Assembly (NCBI RefSeq): GCF_037975245.1
Contig: NC_092580.1
Coordinates: 27,803,501 to 27,867,500, forward strand
DNA from: Apostichopus japonicus
Lineage: Eukaryota > Echinodermata > Holothuroidea > Aspidochirotida > Stichopodidae
DNA: 64,000 nucleotides
Reading direction: 5' to 3'
The translations under genes were made by a program, and so were the position numbers. The notes beneath the pieces were generated by a model. It was not told the DNA's origin, did no database searches, and worked only from the letters and a program-made list of their open reading frames with translations. The stretch's first letter is position 1. Every line of letters starts with the position of its first letter. Shown here in pieces: positions 54,701 to 63,074 of this stretch.

Positions 54701-56738
54701 GATTTTGTACAGTGGATTGTACAGTAGATTTCGTACAGTAGATTTTGTACAGTAGATTTTGTACAGTGGATTACTTTATTACATATTATTACACATTCTG
54801 TTGGGAGGGTTAATAAATCTCACCCAAGAGAATCAATAAAATCATCCAATAATCAAAGAAGAACTTGTTGGATTAATCCTTGTAGGAAAGCACTTGCGGA
54901 AACTATTGAGTATTTTCAAGCAATAGTACAGTTTTGTTGTTGTCATAACCGTAAAGAAATATAAACCTGTAGTTTTTTATCTCAAGACCTGTTAACGATC
55001 TTAGAGAGAATCTCTGTGGGGAACTCACAGATGTGACTTTCTAACTTGAACATATCCGATCTGATTTTGTAGGTGCGCATGGTATGGTACCTTCTTCACT
55101 ACCATCACAACCCTCCCTCCCTCCTCAACCGATGTTTGTGACCCCTCCTGCCAAGACTCAACGACTCCTTCACTCAGAGGCCTACATAAGGTGAGTTAAG
55201 GTGGCAAGATTGTTACTTTTGAGACTCATTGAAATTAGAATTGTGCATCTTTGGCAAATTCAAATTTTAATAGAGGTGGGAAAACTGTGGAGAAAACTGT
55301 AAACATCTATATATTCTGTTTTTGGAAATGCTGGTTTCCTTATTCTGAATTCATCTTTAAAAAAAGAAAAATGATACTTGTTTATCTGACTTAAAGATCT
55401 GCTTTATTGGCTCCATTGGTTTCCTTATTCTGAATTCATCTTTAAAAAAAGAAAAATGATACTTGTTTATCTGACTTAAAGATCTGCTTTATTGGCTCCA
55501 ATTATAGCACCCTATAGCTAAGAAAGTTTTGTGGTTATGTATACGACCTGCCACGATCGTAAATCAACCTCAGGCTCTACAATTAGCCTGCGTAGCTTCT
55601 TAACACCATTAAGGCTCTTTGTGTAAACACTGTGTGGAAATATGTTCATGTCTACAGTGTAGTTAATCATACAGCGTCCACACAAAGACCCTCATACAAG
55701 ACAATATATGTGACAGGCGTTGCAGACTAATTGGTAAAAAGAGGTCGTTTTACGACCAAGGCAGGTCGATTACATTATCTCAAGAAAACTTTTCCATGAT
55801 AGCGTGCAATAGTTGGGGTCTATACAGCAGACCTTTACGTGGCACTCCAAATATATAGTTTTTATACTATTTATGTATTTATTCATTCATATGTTTAATC
55901 GATCAACCGTTCATTCATTCATATCAGTCTGTCAGGCAATCATTTGATTAATTTGATGATTATTATTATTATTTTTGTGTTTGCCAGGTACATAGAAGGC
56001 CTAAATTTGAAGTCTGGGAGTATAAGTGACTGGAGACGTAGTCTATCCGCCAAGGAGGAACATTCCAACCTCACGGAGCAACAGAAAGCTCGCTTACCCA
56101 GCCACTGGTTTGCCAACAGGCAAGACGGCGACGTGGTCAAAGCCATGTGGAAATTACGAGACTTGTTAATGCAAGACACACTACGGATGGAACAAGATCA
56201 GGACCTGTAAGTTGAATCTTTGTGATTAAAAAGCCTTGGTCATTTTTGTTGTGCTTTATTTCTTTCTAATTATTATATACTCCCCCCCCCCCGCTCCCCT
56301 TTCATTCCTCTGTGAATTTTGCATTCGAAAAATAATTCACTGCTTTTCATAAATTTGCCAAAATGAAAATTGAAAATTGTAGGAAGTTTGGAATATCGTA
56401 AAGTTGTTTGAAATTGTAAAGCAAAAAATCCCAAAATGGGCAACTATAAAACTGAGTATTTGGAGTCGGAAGATTCATAAAAATGATTTACTATTCTATG
56501 TGACAAATGACAGGAATGTTCTTTCTTGTTTATTTTAATTTTTTTTTATTCCTTTTCATCTTCTTCTCTCTTTACAATTTGGTCAAGTTTTGAAGGAGAA
56601 ATGATCTACGGTATAGAACGATAAGTGCTCTCGTTCGTAACAACGATATTTCATTTTTTCTTTTTCAGATTTGACAAGGATAATGAAGAAGTGAACGTTC
56701 AAACAGAGCCACCTCAGTCATTACCGGATCCACTTTAG
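18326..56738 (+). CDS. PBRM1: Polybromo-1 (BAF180), PBAF chromatin-remodelling subunit
   Basis: Coding exons: 18326-18451, 19205-19302, 19732-19879, 20083-20178, 23839-24003, 28870-29115, 29798-29979, 30577-31009, 31312-31470, 32120-32227, 33213-33344, 34019-34172, 34477-34643, 35555-35722, 36241-36476, 36869-36998, 37737-37895, 39062-39151, 39855-39922, 40616-40754, 41049-41228, 41780-41935, 42362-42528, 43670-43848, 44885-45174, 46485-46598, 49040-49286, 49785-49839, 50230-50322, 50561-50697, 51840-52226, 53145-53249, 55073-55190, 55988-56206, 56669-56738. All phases fit and total 1906 codons plus TAG; human is about 1690. Nuclear subunit of the PBAF SWI/SNF complex; its bromodomains read acetyl-lysine. 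Order: six bromodomains, two BAH, HMG box, two zinc fingers, Gln/Pro-rich region, conserved C-terminus. The ATG pair at 18326 opens a basic MMSKRRR start like the vertebrate MGSKRRR. Exon 5 is supported only by phase and acidic character; small exons could be missing. Confidence 0.95.
19205..20178 (+). CDS. PBRM1: PBRM1 bromodomain 1 (exons 2-4)
   Basis: About residues 43-156. The segment L-Y-S-I-L-R-N-Y-K with G-R-L-L-C-E matches the N-terminal helix of polybromo BD1; P-E-Y-Y-E-I-V and D-P-I-D form the ZA loop. The position that is Asn in canonical bromodomains is Tyr here (N-A-Q-D-F-Y), as in human BD1 as I recall it, so weak or atypical acetyl-lysine binding is an ancestral trait rather than damage. 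After exon 1 (M-M-S-K-R-R-R), which is basic like a nuclear localisation signal. Confidence 0.92.
20179..23838 (+). other. PBRM1 intron 4
   Basis: 3.66 kb with GT-AG borders and no further exon recognised. It includes a short (TCTG)n tract at about 20259-20289 and AT-rich sequence. Frames here lack splice support. Confidence 0.75.
23839..24003 (+). CDS. PBRM1: PBRM1 exon 5, acidic linker between BD1 and BD2
   Basis: A 55-codon phase-0 exon flanked by a CAG acceptor and a gtatat donor. It ends in a run of Asp/Glu ([13 protein letters not shown]). Human PBRM1 has a shorter acidic linker at the same place. It lies alone between two long introns (3.7 and 4.9 kb), and since it is phase 0 on both sides it could be skipped without a frame change. 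RNA evidence would settle whether it is constitutive. Confidence 0.7.
24004..28869 (+). other. PBRM1 intron 5
   Basis: 4.87 kb, the longest intron of the model. It contains a CCCTAA-type telomere-like tract at 25691-25716, a (CTT)n tract at about 26957-26990 and several C/G homopolymers. A 109-codon antisense frame at 24887-25216 has no recognisable features. Confidence 0.7.
25691..25716. repeat. Short interstitial telomere-like repeat
   Basis: taaccctaac ccctaaccct aacccc: about four CCCTAA units, two expanded to CCCCTAA. This equals TTAGGG on the other strand, the telomere motif of vertebrates and echinoderms. Confidence 0.7.
28870..29979 (+). CDS. PBRM1: PBRM1 bromodomain 2 (exons 6-7)
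   Basis: Residues about 236-345. [20 protein letters not shown] and [11 protein letters not shown] give helix Z, the ZA loop and the acetyl-lysine-binding Asn (the final N in A-F-N). BD2 is the strongest acetyl-lysine reader in vertebrate PBRM1, and all key residues are kept. Exon 6 uses the acceptor ...tcaataaag at 28869; its upstream frame happens to stay open but is intronic. Confidence 0.92.
30577..31470 (+). CDS. PBRM1: PBRM1 poly-acidic linker and bromodomain 3 (exons 8-9)
   Basis: Exon 8 (433 bp) first encodes a very acidic stretch (about residues 375-437) with a run of twelve Glu codons, made of mixed GAA/GAG/GAT, then BD3 (about 445-550): [21 protein letters not shown] and [11 protein letters not shown] with the binding Asn retained. 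Human PBRM1 has a much milder acidic linker here. The antisense Ser-rich frame over the acidic codons is a shadow. Confidence 0.92.
32120..34172 (+). CDS. PBRM1: PBRM1 bromodomain 4 (exons 10-12)
   Basis: Exons 32120-32227, 33213-33344 and 34019-34172. BD4 (about residues 575-675): [30 protein letters not shown] and [10 protein letters not shown], with the Asn intact. The phase-0 donor after exon 10 is AAG|gtagga at 32228. The last 44 bases of exon 10 plus gta are copied 16 more times downstream in the intron (see the 47-bp array). The first donor alone preserves the frame: reading on reaches TGA at 32240-32242. Confidence 0.92.
32184..32982. repeat. 47-bp minisatellite made from an exon end and its splice donor, 17 copies
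   Basis: Seventeen head-to-tail units, each exactly 47 bp, starting at 32184 + 47n. Unit 1 is the 3' end of PBRM1 exon 10 plus the first three intron bases; units 2-17 are intronic. Each unit runs from GGACCAACATGATGTCC through GAGAGTCTGG to GTAAGGTA. Variants are few: GTACC starts at units 6 and 8, CTTGTGG in the same two units, GGAAGG for GGAATG in units 5, 7, 8 and 15, and a TATGG donor in unit 8. 47 is not divisible by 3 and the reverse strand lacks stops, producing spurious 258-364-codon antisense frames. Confidence 0.97.
34477..35722 (+). CDS. PBRM1: PBRM1 bromodomain 5 (exons 13-14)
   Basis: Residues about 705-800. A basic Ser/Lys linker (S-P-S-K-K-T-T-K) leads to L-Y-S-T-I-K-D-Y, then [15 protein letters not shown] and [10 protein letters not shown], with the binding Asn present. 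The junction 34643|35555 splits the ZA loop in phase 0 (N|E-Y-P). Confidence 0.92.
36241..37895 (+). CDS. PBRM1: PBRM1 bromodomain 6 (exons 15-17)
   Basis: Residues about 825-945. [35 protein letters not shown] and [12 protein letters not shown] match polybromo BD6, a divergent bromodomain with a shortened ZA loop. At the acetyl-lysine Asn position this protein has Thr (R-G-L-T-R-T-D-S), whereas human has Asn there (R-R-M-N-R-T-D-S) as I recall. The exon 15 donor is the weaker AG|gtttgt. Confidence 0.9.
39062..41935 (+). CDS. PBRM1: PBRM1 BAH domain 1 (exons 18-22)
   Basis: Exon 18 is an acidic/basic charged linker (residues about 970-999). Exons 39855-39922, 40616-40754, 41049-41228 and 41780-41935 encode BAH1: [40 protein letters not shown] and [13 protein letters not shown] domains are protein-interaction modules of chromatin proteins; in PBRM1 they have been linked to PCNA. 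Close to human throughout. Confidence 0.93.
39152..39440. repeat. Degenerate repeats rich in AGGTCA half-sites
   Basis: Starting at the exon 18 donor, the phrase ttatggagaagggtcaaaggtca recurs in altered form about every 50-65 bp (near 39167, 39220, 39335, 39405), often with attcagtt before it. Several copies form GGGTCAAAGGTCA or close matches, i.e. direct repeats spaced by one base (DR1) like nuclear-receptor sites. Function is not implied by this alone. Confidence 0.6.
40211..40517. repeat. Tandem duplication of about 157 bp
   Basis: Two diverged direct copies in PBRM1 intron 19, offset 157 bp (ATTGTATTCCATATATCCCA at 40231 and again at 40388). Both end in tgacaagctgtaacga and gaatgtacaatagta. 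G-rich tracts start each copy. Confidence 0.85.
42362..45174 (+). CDS. PBRM1: PBRM1 BAH domain 2 and acidic tail (exons 23-25)
   Basis: Residues about 1181-1392. [39 protein letters not shown] and D-V-F-V-C-E-S-Q-Y give BAH2. It is followed by [11 protein letters not shown] and K-E-P-S-P-L-L, both nearly invariant in polybromo. The exon 25 end encodes an E/A-rich acidic tail. The donor AAG|gtaaga is duplicated 62 bp downstream. A possible extra small exon (45587-45613, cag|...|gtaaaa, phase 0) lies in the next intron and was not included. Confidence 0.93.
45163..45287. repeat. Tandem duplication of exon 25 end and splice donor, G-rich
   Basis: The sequence around the exon 25 donor, GGCACCCAAG|gtaagaacag, recurs 62 bp downstream as GGCACTCAAG|gtagaacag (second donor after 45236), each followed by GGGTTGGAC and a G-rich tract (GGGGGAGTGGGGG). 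Both tracts could form G-quadruplexes. Use of the second donor would shift frame and pass the TAG at 45205-45207. Confidence 0.8.
46485..49169 (+). CDS. PBRM1: PBRM1 HMG box (exon 26 and first part of exon 27)
   Basis: Exon 46485-46598 and exon 27 from 49040. [28 protein letters not shown] and Y-E-E-R-A-A form the truncated HMG box of polybromo, a DNA-binding fold. The intron splits the box exactly before the invariant Trp and contains a hAT-like insertion and an unrelated tandem duplication. A Pro/Lys/Ala-rich stretch follows, up to an internal alternative donor at 49170. Confidence 0.92.
47366..48430. mobile_element. Non-autonomous hAT-like element in PBRM1 intron 26
   Basis: A 1065-bp element with a perfect 14-bp terminal inverted repeat (CAAGGGCGGCGGAA) and an identical 8-bp target-site duplication, ACTATGTG, at 47358-47365 and 48431-48438. 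G/C runs lie just inside each end, as in the element at 667-1767. No transposase frame. Another probable element is nested at 47890-48258. It sits inside the intron that splits the HMG box. Confidence 0.88.
47890..48258. mobile_element. Probable nested MITE
   Basis: The left end CATAGGTGTAAGAGGCG and reverse-complemented right end CATAGGCGTAGGAGCCC are similar inverted termini about 370 bp apart, each next to a GGG/CCC tract. The flanks gtagtaaa and gtacagta match poorly, so the target-site duplication is eroded or misplaced. Confidence 0.55.
48807..48970. repeat. 91-bp tandem duplication
   Basis: GTTATCTCTCATGTAGGAG starts at 48807 and 48898. The copies are nearly identical and both end in a pyrimidine tract plus CAG (ttcccttccag, ttcccctccag), resembling splice acceptors. 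It lies 70 bp before exon 27. Confidence 0.9.
49164..50322 (+). CDS. PBRM1: PBRM1 tandem CWCH2-type C2H2 zinc fingers (exons 27-29)
   Basis: Finger 1 (late exon 27, 49170-49286): C-M-W-E-G-C, then x3-Y-x5-L-x2-H-x6-H, i.e. C-x4-C-x12-H-x6-H. Finger 2 (exons 49785-49839 and 50230-50322): C-K-W-K-G-C, then F-x5-L-x2-H-x4-H, with five extra residues between the second Cys and the Phe. Both start C-x-W-x2-C, the tandem CWCH2 pattern known in Zic/Gli proteins and in ARID2/Rsc9, partners of PBRM1-type complexes. The fingers fall between the HMG box and the conserved [12 protein letters not shown] segment, where human PBRM1 has none as I recall. I believe some invertebrate polybromos also have C2H2 fingers, but could not check. 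Confidence 0.88.
50561..53249 (+). CDS. PBRM1: PBRM1 Gln/Pro/Tyr-rich low-complexity region (exons 30-32)
   Basis: Exon 30 (50561-50697) carries the conserved [15 protein letters not shown]. Exon 31 (51840-52226) encodes ~129 residues dominated by Y-P-P-Q-Q-Q-G repeats and Gln runs, then P-P-G-P-P-P-P-H-P. Exon 32 (53145-53249) is Met/Pro/His-rich. Human PBRM1 is Pro/Gly-rich here, with fewer Gln. Likely disordered. The antisense Leu/Val-rich frames over exon 31 are shadows. Confidence 0.9.
50698..51839 (+). other. PBRM1 intron 30 with two (TA)n tracts
   Basis: Contains (TA)n at about 51321-51363 and 51738-51770. The part from about 51200 to 51660, with a small hairpin TTCTGCT...AGCAGAA at 51468-51487 and a CTGAAGAAGAGC...GCTCGAAAGC segment at about 51584, looks like a transposable-element remnant, but no family was identified. 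Confidence 0.5.
53731..53955. mobile_element. Degraded hAT-like MITE
   Basis: The left end CAGTGACAGATCCAGG pairs with the right-end CCTGGATCTGTCC, which has apparently lost three bases. The flanks CAGGTTAT (53723-53730) and CCGGTTAT (53956-53963) agree at 7 of 8. Located in PBRM1 intron 32. Confidence 0.55.
54458..54772. repeat. TACAGTAGATTTTG minisatellite
   Basis: About 24 head-to-tail units of 12-15 bp. Toward the 3' side a higher-order pattern appears: three TACAGTAGATTTTG units followed by one TACAGTGGATTG. Located in PBRM1 intron 32. Confidence 0.93.
55073..56738 (+). CDS. PBRM1: PBRM1 conserved C-terminus (exons 33-35)
   Basis: [26 protein letters not shown] matches the near-invariant end of polybromo; L-P-S-H-W-F and [14 protein letters not shown] follow. 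The last exon (56669-56738) encodes a divergent acidic end finishing P-D-P-L and TAG at 56736-56738, about 20 residues longer than human. Confidence 0.93.
55333..55500. repeat. 85-bp perfect tandem duplication
   Basis: GGTTTCCTTATTCTGAATTC starts at 55333 and 55418; the copies are identical as read through ...tttattggctcca. Identity implies a recent event or an assembly artefact. PBRM1 intron 33. Confidence 0.9.
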
Positions 56739-58450
56739 GATCGAAGATCCTCAAACTTCATCCGTAGAATTCTTCTGTTTTTTCGGCAGTTTTAAACTTC
56801 CAATTGTTTATGTATTAGAGTCCGACACGAAGAGACGACCAAGTTTCAAACCAGCAAAGAAAAGCACCTTGCATGATAAAAGACCTTATTCATAGAGAGA
56901 ATGTTGTGACTCAAGGACTTGATTACTGTCAACCAACACATATAAAGAGTGGAATTGTACTTAATCTCCCAGTCAGTCTAGTGCACATCTCTGGTTATTA
57001 TGGGATTAATGGGTACTTTTGTAGTTGCCTGCAGTCTTTGATGGTTTTTCTTGAGTTGAGTTTTTTATTCTTTCAATTTCTTTGTATGATGTAATCTATT
57101 GCATTATTAGCAATGGTCACCCATTCCTTGCCAAAGTCATAACGCAAGTGACACCATCCCATTTGATACCATCTCAGTTGACAACCATCCCAGTATCGTG
57201 ATGGTGTTGGTCAATTCCCAGTAATGTGTGTTGGCTTGGACTTAAGTGGAGTTTTGCTTTAACAAGCAAGATACTTATGCACAATTTACATTGACCAGTA
57301 GATGGGAAATGTTGGGAGTGCCAAATTTAAAAACTATGTAACAGAATGGAGAATTTGTATGACAGGTGGCACTATAGGGGAAACGGTGGCCTCCTATCCA
57401 TCAAAGCACATTCCAGGCAGTTTAGGGAGATGTAAACACAAACTATATGGGAGCAATCCTATGCTTGCAAAGAAAATAGAAGTGTTTCTTTTAAATCTGG
57501 CTTTGAACTTTACCAACTGTGCTCTTTAAGCCTTCAAGCTTTCAGGCCGCAGTAAACAAGGTTTAAACCATGTATCCTTCTGTTTGTTTTCTTTTTTGTT
57601 TACACGTGTGTGTTGTTTTGTCTATTCCTGTAGGGAGAGGGATTCTGGGAAGAGATTGGGTGTAGTGTTTCACTTTTGTAACTCACAAAGTTTCATGTAT
57701 TCAGTTTTACATCAGTCAAATAGTAGCAAATTATGGGACAGATCTTTGACATGTAAGTTGATGAACAAAACTCCATTCTTCTTTTTTGTTTTGTTTTTTG
57801 CCTCTTTTGCAATATTGTAAATATTTATATTTGTCTACAGTACATTCTTAAATGCTTATTTGTGATGGTAAGATGCAACCAAAGATTGGACTGAAATACT
57901 TTGACCCCTGTTTACCTTAAAATTAGGAAGTGAAATTCCATATACTACTGGTGTAATAATGGCATAGCCAGGGGGAGGAAGTCACAACAACCCCCTCTCC
58001 CCACACACACACCTCCTCTTGTAACTGACAAATACTGATTGTATTTTAATGCTAGTTGAATATTCCATCATTGAAACAATAATTCGATTAGCTTGGATGA
58101 ACCAAAGTTGGCTGAGAGTTAGTTTGGTACTTTGGTGACATTCCTAGTACTTTTTTTTCTTCCTTTACCGAAGAATGAAAACAATTTGACTCAAAATTTA
58201 AAAGTATGATACACAATAGTTAGTTCTTCAATGTACCTGATAAAATGCGTTTTTTGTAATTATTATTTTGTATTGTGAGGTTTGTAGTTTGTTATAGGTG
58301 TATTGGGCTATTTCTCTGTGCTGGTTTAAAAGCTGCTAAAAAGAATGAAAACTGGAAGAAGAAAGAAAAAGAAACTGTAAATTATAAACTGTCCATCTCA
58401 TGCTCACTCTCAAGAGATTTTCTGAGAAATAAACTAAATCTTTTGGTGTT
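56739..58450 (+). other. PBRM1: Probable PBRM1 3' untranslated region
   Basis: It follows the TAG with no further open coding. The first canonical AATAAA I found is at 58428-58433, suggesting a 3' UTR of about 1.7 kb. Variant signals earlier cannot be excluded. A short segment at about 57967, ggcatagccaggggga, resembles a transposon end. Confidence 0.55.
58428..58433 (+). promoter_or_regulatory. PBRM1: Candidate PBRM1 poly(A) signal
   Basis: AATAAA, the first canonical signal seen downstream of the PBRM1 stop codon; T/G-rich sequence (ttttggtgttgtcattc) follows within 30 bases, as expected for a downstream element. Confidence 0.5.
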
Positions 58451-61400
58451 GTCATTCTTTAATTTGTGTGTCTCTCTCTCAGTGGATATGTTAGATCCCA
58501 TTAAGTTGAAACCTAACTAAAGATATTATGTAGGCTATGCAAAAGAAGTGCAATACTCGCAGTGGATACCAAGACAGTATGTCCCACTTCTTCTTTCTGA
58601 GAACTGTCTTTATTCAATGGTTTACCATCTTCTCAATTTACCTTACTTATCCCTCTAAACTGTGTACTTAACATTTGCCCAATGTTTATGGTCAACTGCA
58701 AATAGTAAGAATAGGGTACAATAGGTTTGCTGGCTTTGAGAAACTGATCATAGTCCGTGATAGGTCTTGTTAATTGTGAGGGACAGTGGGGGCGGGGGCT
58801 TAAGTGGGGGCCTGGGAAAAATGTGATCCTTATCAACAAGATTGGTGATTAAAATGTCAAAATAACACAGAAGAAATGTTACTTTCCTGTGATAAGTGGT
58901 GGTGGCCACCTCCAAATCCTAATACTCTGGGCAGCTGCATTTCCGAACTAGTTTGACCCAACCCCATCAATGTAAAGATATTTTTAACTGAATACTACCA
59001 CTGAGGCTGTAATAAATAAGTTTCCTCTTCTCATTACTGATGAAAGCTGGCATGCTGATCCACTGACAAATAAATATCAATCAATCAAGAAAATTTATAT
59101 AGCAGTTAATTAGCAATGTTAAGTCTAGGAAATGTAATACCTCCCCCACCCCCCAACCAGTTTCATTGAGGGCGAGATATTCGTACAAGATAAGGCACAA
59201 TCCGATGGTTACTACTACTGATGGGTAGAAGGGGGTTTGTAGGTCACTGAGTGTTTTGGGAACAGTCTATCACAGCCACCGGAGGGTTTTTTTTTTTCAT
59301 CACTTTTCATTTTTGGCACAGAAAGGGAAAGAGAATCGGAGCAGTTTGTGAGTGATGTTATTCATGTCTTTTAAAAGAGACACAAAAGTAGCCAATCAAA
59401 ATGCTCCATCATTCTAACGACCAGATTTCTTGGGACATTTCCTCTGTCTTTCTTTAATACTCGAGCGTCCGGGCAAATGAAAAATTTTGTCCATTATTGT
59501 CCAATTAAGTCAAGGTTTTCAGATAGCTCCCACAAAGTTGTATATAGAAACCATGAGAAGACACTTCTCCAAAGGTGATTTGAGAGTCAGGCTCTCCAAG
59601 TTAGCACATTTAGGCAAATTGTCAATAGTAACAGTTTCTAGCATTCTGATATTACAAGACATGGTTTTTAAGCTTCAAATCTGGTACTAATTCCATGTAG
59701 ATATATTACAAATCATTTGTTCCACATTTTTGGGGAAGGTGGTACCCCTCACCATGGATCCCTCCCCCAGGGTGGGACAGCTCATTCTCCTTCCTTTAGA
59801 TATAAAATATGGTCACGGTAATCCTAAACATGCTTCAAGTTCTGAGAATATTTTCAGAGGTCCAGTCCATAAAAAGTACTTTTGAAAAACCCTTACATAT
59901 ATTCACGAATGTAACACTTGGGAGGCCATTACTGAAGACTCTTAATTCTCGTACAGAAAGACAGACAGACAGAGAAAGAAACAACGTTGTGACACAAAGG
60001 GATGATTTTATTGAATGTTTTATTTTACGTCATATGCAACAACTTTGGTAACAATGCTTTCAAAGTTGATAATGATGTCACAAAAAGCAACAACTTAGAA
60101 GCCTCACATTAATTGTGAGTTTCTCACAATGTTCACACACATAAATGCACAATAGTTACCTAAAAACTATTATTATTATTATTATCATCTACGGCTAAGA
60201 TTGACGTCAGAGACGCATTTTTTACTAATGAGCTCAAGTGTTTTTTTTGGTTTTTTTTACCTACTAAAAGCTAAAGATACATTTAAAAACTTTCTAGAAT
60301 CAAAAATTTCCAAGCAGCACGATTAAAGACCATAAATTGACACACAAAAACCAGCTATTTATAGGCTAAAATACTTATACAGTATTGCTATGTCATAAAA
60401 CCTATGAAGACTTATTTTGTTTGTATCTCTTCAAATTTGGACTGACCTTCAACAAATAGGACAGAATTTTGAATACAAGGTTTGTTTAAAATATCAGAAT
60501 TTCTTTCTCAAAATAATCCCCATAGATTAAAAGGGGGTCATTCCAAGCCCTACATGATAAATAGTAAAAAAAAAAAAAAAATACCAAGATAAGATTAGGA
60601 ATAACTACAGTTTGCTACAGGAAAGGCTATGCAAGAGTGGAAACAGAAAAATTCTAAAGAAGTAAGATTGCAGAAGGTGAAAGCAAATTACTCTTTATAA
60701 GAAAGGCTAAAATTGTTGTGAAAGAAACCTTTCCTTAGAAAATATTGTGACCTAATGAATGAATCCGGTACATTGCTATCAGAGCCACATACTGTTATAT
60801 TTTTTCTTGTTTGTTAGCATTTTCAAGAAAATGAAGAAATAAAGAAAAAGCACAACAGAGTCCCTTGTGCTTCAGATTTCGTCTCTTTTTTGCGTAATCA
60901 AGTCGGAGGTATTTTGCGACTACTAATACTTTTGCAAACATTTTCTGTCGGATAGAACTGGGCAGTTCACTGACTGACTGATAAATATATATTTCGATAA
61001 GAAGAAAAATTATTTGAGAATAGGAGAGCGGTAGAGAAAATGGATTAATTGAAGGGATAAAAACTGCTTTCTTTTTTTGTTAATATCAATTTTAATATCA
61101 GGGACAAAGGCAAAAACACAGTCTGTGTGGAAAGTAAACTTTCTCAAATGAGACAGGTGGTATGAATACAATTTTAATTTAATTTGTGACTAAAAGGTCA
61201 ACCAAAAAAAATTGTAAAAAATGTCCACAATAACAATGCAAGATTTGAGCTGGGACAATTGATAAACTTTTCTGAGGTTGGCATTTTTTGTCCATGGCAA
61301 AATAACCCAATTGACTTGATTGCAAACACTGACTAAAAATACAGACTCACATAAATTTCTGAAACCCACCACCAAAAGTGTCCTCGGTTTTTGCCAAGGA

Positions 61401-62956
61401 ATATCGCAACTGATAGCGTGAAGTCCTGGAAGGCAGGTTTCTATGTGTTGAGAAAGACTGTGTAATCTGGAAGCTTATCAAGAAATATGTGATATTTGTC
61501 ATCATATGAAGTTTACTCTGTTTACTGTATTGGTTTAAATACATACCAAAGAAACCTTTCACAATTTTAACCAAATAAGCCTACTGGTTAAGGCAGTTTA
61601 GTCATAAACAACTTCTTAATACTAGGCTATGCATGATTCTGAATCTGAAGGGGGTGCGTGAGTGAGGAGGGGTGGTGGGGGGTAGGGGGGACATGTTTTA
61701 CTTACATGGAGACAGGGTGTGGCAGAGTTTGCATTCCATTTTGCAACATTGCAAACTACATACAGACTTTATTGAGTAGTAAACAGCTCTACATATTTGT
61801 GGGGACGGGGGGGGACCGAGGTGTTGAGAGAGAAGGGTTGCTTCTCGCTAAATGAGGAATATGTAGAAGGCTGATTTCAACAAACACAGCAGCCATTGGA
61901 GTCAACACTAATAATATCTAACAAGGCCTGACCAGTCAAAATGACACACACTATATGAGGCCAATACAAAAATAGTATTGCACAATAATGATTATACCAC
62001 ATTTTTGTGCTCGAGTGGTCTAAACCTTTGGCTATACAAAAGTTTTTTTCTTTTTAACAAAATAATAGAATGTAAACATGAATCGCAGGCCCCTCTGTTG
62101 GATTATCTCATCCATCATCGCTACATGATTTTGTCTTCTTTTTCTTTCCCACTTTGATGAGATTCAAGAAGGAAAAAAACAAACTTTTTGCCTTTTCTCT
62201 CACAAGAATCAGAGAAAGTAACACTGGAAAGAATCAGAAATGATTATTCACAAAATTTTGCCAGGCAAAATATAGACTGCATGAACCCTGCATCTTTAAA
62301 GTGGGATTAAGAAACTAAAACTACAGAATATTAATTGTAACAATAATAATAATAACAATAATGATAATGATAAAAAAAAAAACTAATTCTGAGGTAAAAG
62401 GTATCACCAACAATGCACAAATGGTACAATTCAAAACACATCCTAAAATAAATATAACAGCGTAGCCAAACAGGACATCATAAAAACGTTTTAAGAGAGA
62501 AATACGTTGAAAATATGCAAATTATTTACTTTCAACCGTAAAGGAGTAATTCATAAAGAGGGGGGGAAAAAATATTAAGAAAAAGAGAATAATGCTTCAC
62601 GGTCAAATATCTCGAAACATTGCAGTCTCCTTGTTTTTCATGAAGAAGCGTTCAAATAAAAATGGGGAATAAGACAAAGTATCCTTAAGAAAAGTGGTAC
62701 CTTTCCTTAAAAATGTTTTGATTTCTATTTCTCCATAGAGGAGGTTTACTTACTGCTTATAAATGATACAGCCTCAAAAAAAGTAAAAAGAAAAAAAAAG
62801 AAAAGAGGTCCATGCCCTAAAAGTGGAGTAAGACCCAGACCGATGTTGAATAAGAAGGGAAAGGGTGGCCCAATAGAACGGTAACATCAAAAGAACTATT
62901 CAGGTAAATTGATGGTGGCAATCGCCACATCTGCATTGTTCTTTGGTTTCTTTCTC
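58451..62956. other. Intergenic or 3' UTR, no coding region seen
   Basis: AT-rich sequence without supported exons. Reverse-strand AATAAA motifs near 60008-60025, and the absence of coding sequence up to the candidate - strand exon at 62957, would fit a long 3' UTR of a convergent gene, but this is speculation. Confidence 0.35.
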
Positions 62957-63074
62957 TTAGCTTTCACTTCTTTGAGGTGCCACAAGCTTCCTCTGAGTTG
63001 TCATAACAACTGACTGAGGATTATCGGCTCTACCATCTACCTTTTTCAACATGTCCTTAAATAAATTAATCTTG
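62957..63074 (-). CDS. Candidate terminal exon of an unidentified gene
   Basis: On the - strand, a good acceptor (TTTCTCTTTTCACTCCAG) ends at 63075. Of the three frames after it, only one stays open, giving 38 codons (K-I-N-L-F-K-D-M-L-K-K-V-D-G...) to TAA at 62959-62957. I do not recognise the peptide. It could be the last exon of a gene continuing beyond the window, or a chance open stretch. Confidence 0.25.
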
